Part shown: positions 58,721 through 64,000 of the stretch, piece after piece
Layout of the letters: the number at the start of each line of letters is the position of its first letter
How positions within the stretch are numbered: the first letter of the stretch is position 1
Origin: Marsupella aquatica
Lineage: Eukaryota > Marchantiophyta
Assembly: GCA_973895155.1 (NCBI GenBank)
Contig: OZ316896.1
Location: forward strand, 22,940,001 to 23,004,000
DNA length: 64,000 bases
Direction of reading: 5' to 3'
The notes under the pieces: model-generated
Databases searched by the model: none
Told to the model about the DNA's origin: nothing
What the model saw: only the letters and a program-made list of their open reading frames with translations
Made by a program: the position numbers and the translations under genes

Positions 58721-59612
58721 ATGTCACGTGGAGAATCGCAGAACAAAAGTTCAACAGTGTGGCCCGAAGGTAAGTTTCTTTATGACAGGAAACTTCATCG
58801 ATTTCAAAGTGCGCTTATCTAATGTTTCAACATATCGTTGATTAGCTCATCTCGTCGCAAAGCTCCCGCAGATTTCGAAGCAGCGGCTCAATTCCCTACG
58901 CGTAGAAATGCACAGGACAAGAAATGGGAGAGAGCTCTGCTCCTAGCTTGGTTCCGAATGTGGATGGCCAAAAGTCAACTTAAAAGGACCTGCGTGCCTG
59001 GATCGTGCTCAGGAAATAAGTGAGTCAGGTCGCTTAACACGATACTCAAAACGGGATGAAATTGAGAATGCAAGACGACGGCAAGGCTGATGGCAGTGAG
59101 GCCCAATAAAGAAGCTCAGGAAATAAGGGATTCAGAGCGCTCAACAAAATACTCGAGACGATATGAAATTGAGAATGCAAGAATGACCGCAGTGAGGCCC
59201 AATAAAGAAGCTCAGGAAATAAGGGATTCAGAGCGCTCAACAAAAATACTCGAGACGATATGAAATTGAGAATGCAAGACTGACCGCAATGAGGCCCAAT
59301 AAAGAAGCTCAGGAAATAAGGGATTCAGAGCGCTCAACAAAATACTCGAGACGATATGAAATTGAGAATGCAAGACTGACCGCAGTGAGGCCCAATAAAG
59401 AAGCTCAGGAAATAAGGGATTCAGAGCGCTCAGCAAAATACTCGAAACGATATGAAATTGATAATGCAAGACTTATGGCAGTGAGGGTCCATAAAGAAGC
59501 CTCTGCGAAGGAAAACACTATCAGACAACGAGCTACACTGTTCGCTTGTCGTAATTGGTCTTCTCTTAGAATTAGCATTTGTCCCTCATTAATCTTGGTG
59601 ACCCTACTGTAA
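58721..59612 (+). pseudogene. Possible gene with charged repeats, frame broken
   Basis: An ATG at 58721 opens MSRGESQNKSSTVWPE and ends at a consensus donor G|GTAAGT (58770). A candidate acceptor is TTGATTAG ending at 58845. The downstream open frame (APADFEAAAQFPTRRNAQDK, KKWERALLLAWFRMWMAK) is not in the phase that this junction requires. The phase-correct frame meets TAG after about 33 codons. It then reads on into 32-residue repeats, RPNKEAQEIRDSERSTKYSR + RYEIENARLTAV, whose last two copies are open to 59612. Either the gene model is incomplete or the gene is dead. The family is unknown. Similar strings of charged repeats are known ahead of helicase-like ORFs in mobile elements, but nothing here proves that link. 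Confidence 0.35.
59050..59490 (+). repeat. Five tandem 96-bp units
   Basis: GAAATTGAGAATGCAAGA starts at 59058, 59165, 59262, 59358 and 59454. The spacing is 107, 97, 96 and 96. The 97-bp interval has one extra A in CAACAAAAATACTCG (others CAACAAAATACTCG), which breaks the frame. The last two units are in frame with each other. Confidence 0.95.
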
Positions 59613-60111
59613 GAGTGCTCCCAGCTTCAGAAAAAATAACACCAAACGCACAGGTTTTTCGTACTAACCTTATTTTGGATTGCAATTCCATGACACAGTA
59701 ATTCCTGATTGCCAAGTCCTAAAATTGTTGTGCTATCGCAATTTATCTTTGTTCGTGTTCTCTATCTCTTACTCAAAATCTTGCTCATGATGCATGCAAA
59801 TGTGCTCAATCTGTCTGGTCGTGATTGAAAAGTGTAACCCTTGATTGTTTCGATTGATTTCGCTCATGGCCATGTTGCGATCCAAATAGTGTTGTGCGTA
59901 AGAAATACATGGTTTACCACTTGTGACCTAAGTTAAAAAGACATAGGTACTTTCGGGCCCGAATCTTTTTGCAGCGTTTGAAATGCCATGTTGAATATGA
60001 ATATGATCAAATGACCCTTTATCTTGATGAAACTGGAACCATCGACTCTGGTGCAGTTAGTATCAAATGCTGATGAAGTGCCCTCTTGAGTTTGTGTCTT
60101 TTTCTTTTTTT
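59613..60111. other. No gene recognised
   Basis: Unclassified sequence between two doubtful loci, ending in a T-run. Confidence 0.35.
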
Positions 60112-60746
60112 TTACTCCAAAAAATCCCAAAGGAAGGGACGGAAACCCCAACAACAACCAACCGGGTACAAAAGCCGCCCAGGAAGGGGCACGGCCCAAC
60201 ACAACGAAACACACATTAAGATTGCATAGAAGGCCTCACAGAAACATCGCCAGAAGTTGCCTAAAGGCATCTCAGCAGATGAGTACATTCCGTTGTAAAG
60301 AACAGTCCACTGAAGGGTGGGAATTCTGATCAAATTGGGAGGGAAGAAAACGATCATATACATTGGAAAGGAGTGATACAAGGTTAGCAAATGACTCCTA
60401 ATACTAGCAACTGCTGTCACTAGAGCCAGACTTAGTTCTTCACCCGCTGAATATTCTTCAAGAGCCAAAGTTGGTTTAGTTTCATTGGCAACCGCGCTTA
60501 CGTTAAAAATTCTTAAAACTCTTGCTTCACCGACAATTCTTCAAGAGCCAAAGTTGGTTTAGTTTCGTTGGCAACCGCGCTTCCGTTGAAAATTCTAAAA
60601 ATTCTTACATGTTGATTGTCAAAAGGAGACATTTCTAAAGGCCAACCTACAAACTGATACTGTTGGAGACCAGTAGGATAGACAAATATGTACTTCTCCT
60701 CCGAGTTGCTTTGCCAATCCTGTTTCCCGTCCGTCAATCTTCCCTT
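60112..60746 (-). pseudogene. Possible broken minus-strand gene with an internal duplication
   Basis: The minus-strand frame 60746-60513 reads GRLTDGKQDWQSNSEEKYIF, VYPTGLQQYQFVGWPLEMSP and FNGSAVANETKPTLALEEL, then stops. An 84-bp duplication (ATTCTTCAAGAGCCAAAGTT starting at 60452 and 60536) repeats the SAVANETKPTLALEE segment in another frame. That frame stays open to 60112 with EELSLALVTAVASIRSHLLT and a hydrophobic, Cys-rich end. The first segment looks like real protein, while the last is a translation of T/G-rich DNA ending in a homopolymer. I recognise no family. Confidence 0.3.
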
Positions 60747-60849
60747 GTTGAGATCACTAAATACATAGCCCTAATGTGAAGTCATGCACAGCTGAGATCC
60801 ATTTATCCTTATTTGGTCTATTTTCCACTTCGCCAACAAGTCTGCATTT

Positions 60850-61008
60850 ACACTCACGAGCATGCAAACTAGGGAGCACTTATACTCACGAGCATGCAAA
60901 CTAGGGAGCACTCATACTCACGAGCATGCAAACTAGGGAGCACTTATACTCAAGAGCATGCACACCAGGGAGCACTTACACTCACGAGCATGCAAACTAG
61001 GGAAGCAT
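60850..61008 (+). repeat. Five tandem 32-bp units
   Basis: ACTCACGAGCATGCAAACTA plus GGGAGCACTTAT starts at 60852, 60884, 60916, 60948 and 60980. The 4th copy has two changes. The units are contiguous without spacers. Confidence 0.95.
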
Positions 61009-61727
61009 CGCAATCCAGCTGCCTCAAAGTGCAACAACCTCGGCGTCACCGTGTTCTCACAGAACACCTAATGATGTCCCCATATATCTGACTCTTGTTG
61101 AACTTGATCTGGGCCGAGAAGGCCACCGTTCCTATCTTCCGCTGCAGACATGGTCTCACTGGATTTCTTCGAACAAACGGAACAGGTCCTTCTCCTGATC
61201 CGCCTTGAACCCGAATTCTTGGAAAGGTGTGTAGTCGGCCCTACGGAGGAATGACCTTTAGTTGAACGTCATCAGGACAAAAAATTCATACCCTGCCAAA
61301 TGTCCACCTCCGAGGCACAACTTTGAAACCCCACGAGGTATGACTCCTCTTTACTCGAGGACCCGCCATTGTCGACACTGTCGCGAAAATACTGTGCTTA
61401 AATCACTCGAAGTCAAAATACTTCACTCCCAGAGGAAATCAATAACTCAGATCAACTGACAGAAATTCCAATCGATGCAATGAAGCCCAACAGAACCAGT
61501 CACGATTTGTAAATTGAGCACATCAGACGGATAGCTTACCAAGTCGCTTGTTTCAAGTCTAGCCATTCTGCAACCAATTCCAAGGAATGTCCTCCTTTCT
61601 TTCACAAGCAACCGACTGCAATTCACCAGAATTGTAAAGGTTGTAACAGATAACAGAGGACTGCAGGCAAGGGCTTAGGGTTTAGAACCAACTACTGTAC
61701 AGCTAACAATTGCACCCGTGCCACTAC
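61009..61727. other. No gene recognised
   Basis: Gene-like composition with only short frames. It may contain the 3' UTR of the minus-strand gene that ends at 61728. Confidence 0.35.
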
Positions 61728-62117
61728 TCATTCCGGCTTTAGAATCGCTTCCCCTTCCTTAGGACTAGCTCCAAATTTCAAAGGATTCTCCCCCTTGATG
61801 AACCAACCCAGGCCATAGAAGGTCAGACCGGCCAGAATCGCCGTTCCCCACGCATGCGCGTACCACATGCTGTACATCCGGGTCGCATACCTCCACTGCT
61901 CCTGAAGCGTCACCGGATCGGGATTAGTAGCGTCCGGAGGATTGATGCTTTGATGATGATGAGGGACGGAAGGAGGAGTTTTAGTAGCCGGTGGTGGTGG
62001 TGGTGGTGAAGATGAAGAAGATGAAGCCGATGAAGAGGAAGAGAAGCGAGGATGGCCAACGGGATTCCGAATCCCGCCATACGAGAGAAAGTGCTCCTGA
62101 CGCTGCTGCCGCCATCG
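61728..62117 (-). CDS. Last exon of a small single-span membrane protein, possibly mitochondrial
   Basis: A 129-codon frame is open from a likely acceptor (CGGATTTCAG ending at 62118) to TGA at 61728. It starts with an Arg/Gln-rich stretch, GGIRNPVGHPRFSSSSSAS, a Ser then Pro run, and a linker with HHHQSINPPDATNPDP. It ends with a compact domain: TLQEQWRYATRMYSMWYAHA, one hydrophobic span (WGTAILAGLTFYGLGWFI) and KGENPLK. The Arg/Ser-rich front resembles a mitochondrial targeting sequence. The end resembles short conserved plant proteins of respiratory membranes, but this is from general impression and I cannot name one. No ATG exists in this frame, so the first exon lies upstream at higher coordinates. 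ATGs near 62100 are in other frames. Confidence 0.5.
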   Translation of the reverse strand, partial: RWRQQRQEHFLSYGGIRNPVGHPRFSSSSSASSSSSSPPPPPPATKTPPSVPHHHQSINPPDATNPDPVTLQEQWRYATRMYSMWYAHAWGTAILAGLTFYGLGWFIKGENPLKFGASPKEGEAILKPE

Positions 62118-64000
62118 CTGAAATCCGAAAATCCATTCAGTTCTCTCTACACAAAGAATTCGTGAATGCGTTGCTGAATTATAAACAATAATTTCACATA
62201 TGTTGGCCTTCCACAGACCTTATCCGTCTCAATTTGAGCAATGACTTCATCAGTCTGCACAGAATCACCCTCCGCTGCCATCCCGAGGCACAATTACAGT
62301 CAGGAAGTATTAGTACGAACCCAAAGCGGGACCAGAACTTATTTCAGCATTGGGAAGCGACTGAGAGCACTCACAAGCAAGGAAGGAGGTCTCAAGCCAG
62401 TTAATATGCTCACTCTTCAAGATTTTAGCAATATTTCCATCTGGAACCGAGTCTCCCATAAACGGGACCACCACTTCTCCAGGAGCAGTATGTCAAGGCC
62501 ATGAGAAGAGAGCCATTCTAATAAAAGTCAATTTGACACTTCCGAATCAACTAGGGCCTGACTCAAATGAGATGTGCAGGAGGGAGCCACAATAGTCCCG
62601 CATAACTGTAAGAATGAGTGATTAAGGACGCTCCACCATCGTTGCCAACGTGGCATGGAAGGAAGCCTCCACCTAGTCAATATGATACTACTACTAAGAA
62701 TTACATTTCCCACAAAGCATTTAAGAAATATCACGACTTGTGGTCTGGTGGGCAAAGAAGCACCGCAGAGAGGGGCAGGAATCACAAAGAAACTAAATAC
62801 CTGCCTGTCACTCCAGGATAACGCAAAATTCCTTTATTATGAGCACAGCGCTCTATCGCACTGACTTTGCGCAGTGAAAACCTAAAATTTTCAAAATGCG
62901 TGTATTTCATGAGTTCGTCAGATGTCACCACAAGCCTGCGGCAGAGTATGTACCTGCTTCGGATACAAATCCTCTGCTTTTGCATTGCTCCCAAATCACT
63001 CGCTTGAGATATGGACGACCACTGCAAGATTTAAACAATGAGTCAAGACTACTGTCTGATCCATATTCCTGAAAATATTTTGTCAACGGCTATACTCCCC
63101 AACTAATGAAGGTTACTAAACTAAACGAGAGACCATTCTTCTCCCAGAGTACACCACCCATTTGTAGTGCAATATCACTCTCTGTAGATATCCATAACCT
63201 AGCTGAATACAGCTGCCCTAGTTGTTCCTCAGGTCCTACAGCTAAAATTGAGGACAGTCCAAAAAGACAGAATCAATTGTAGTGTAAACATAAAAGAACA
63301 CTGACATGCCTGGCAAATCAACGACATGACATGCCCACGGCGACCACTAGAGTTCCTTCTTCAAAACTACCAATATACAAAGAAGGTTGTGGGTAACAAA
63401 CCTCGGCTGCACATTCCGAGAGATATGATCTGCCACACCCACCGCGACGAATAAAGCAGATTGAGATGAGACACGAAAGTCACAAAATTCGTCATTTAAC
63501 CGAAAGAAGAGATTGCTAAAAACTTATTACTTTTAATTCCCTCAACTTCACATACCTACTGCGGCGACGAAATGTCGCTGATTTTGAGGTCTACGTCGGA
63601 GCTCGACCGGCTGCACGACGACATGGAACAACAAGAAGATCAAAAGTCATTGGTTACCATTGAGGTGGTGGCAACCATGCTCATGGCATGAGGCAATTTA
63701 AATCATAACATCCACATGCTACAAAAAGAAAGACAGGATCTCCCGATCTGCCAAATTCTCGACTAGAGTGAAATAGTTTAGGTCTCCAAGACATGTACAG
63801 AGAGTCATTCAGAAGCTCCGACGGACCGCAAAAATCTACTACACTAACCCGACGAGACTTTCTCCCCTTTTCGAGGAGGAAATAAAAAGTGAAGTTAAAA
63901 GGCGTCCACTCTAAATTCGAAAAAGATCAGATTTGAAAGTGAGAGCCTGATTTTCATTATCGTCATGCACAGACATACGGTTAGGGAGTTCTTGCTCAAG
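62118..64000. other. No further gene I can support
   Basis: Only short frames. The 5' exon of the membrane-protein gene should be somewhere in this interval. A 39-codon plus-strand ORF at 63572-63691 (MSLILRSTSELDRLHDDMEQ) is protein-like but too short to judge. Confidence 0.35.

Noticed and set aside
59046-59469. Minus-strand ORFs with repeated SALNPLFPELLYWASL
   Set aside because: Antisense translation of the 96-bp tandem repeats; the plus strand gives the charged coding-like version.
60850-61008. CRISPR-like array (32-bp repeats)
   Set aside because: The units are contiguous with no unique spacers, and the genome is eukaryotic. It is a plain tandem repeat.

Overview
The window is nuclear DNA of a eukaryote, most likely a green plant of the streptophyte lineage. 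This rests on spliced genes with GT..AG introns, a plant-type telomere motif (two CCCTAAA units near 9.27 kb), a class III peroxidase-like motif and a small plant-looking membrane protein. Bacterial features (operons, Shine-Dalgarno sites, CRISPR, attachment sites) are absent. I cannot name the species; a bryophyte, fern or charophyte relative is a guess. Gene density is low. Stretches of balanced composition (about 0-3, 9-17, 49-53 and 57-64 kb) alternate with AT-rich or low-complexity repeat-filled blocks (3.5-8.5, 17-28, 39-49, 53-57 kb).

Two loci stand out. (1) 49.1-52.5 kb, minus strand: a six-exon gene whose splice phases all agree. It encodes about 722 aa: six coiled-coil repeats of about 30 residues, a VWA domain with a D-V-T-G-S metal site, and a C-terminal alpha-kinase domain (VwkA-type architecture). 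(2) 27.68-39.50 kb: an 11.8-kb DNA transposon bounded by a perfect 25-bp terminal inverted repeat. It carries two convergent multi-exon genes. The minus-strand one is a roughly 1,080-codon transposase-like gene with a coiled coil, a Cys-rich region and a D..D..D core. The plus-strand one encodes coiled coils, a RING-H2 finger and a basic tail. Two tandem arrays built on GTATT and GTACT lie between the two genes. Both genes carry a few stops or frameshifts, so this copy looks recently dead.

Other content by region: 0-3 kb holds a peroxidase-like first exon whose haem-site segment is present in four tandem copies. 4-7 kb holds copies of an AT-rich non-coding repeat family, also found at 47.6 and 55-56.4 kb, where two copies face each other as a foldback. 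9.4-10.4 kb is a broken gene of unknown family. 13.5-13.9 kb is a tandem pair of conserved hairpins. 23.1 and 24.3 kb are related palindromes. 25.86 and 43.17 kb are two copies of a 300-bp MITE with terminal inverted repeats and 8-bp target duplications. 41.3-43.1 kb is a decayed mobile-element reading frame. 45.8-49 kb holds satellites. 58.7-59.6 and 60.1-60.8 kb are doubtful broken genes, and 61.7-62.1 kb is the last exon of a small membrane protein. Long stretches hold nothing I can support as coding.
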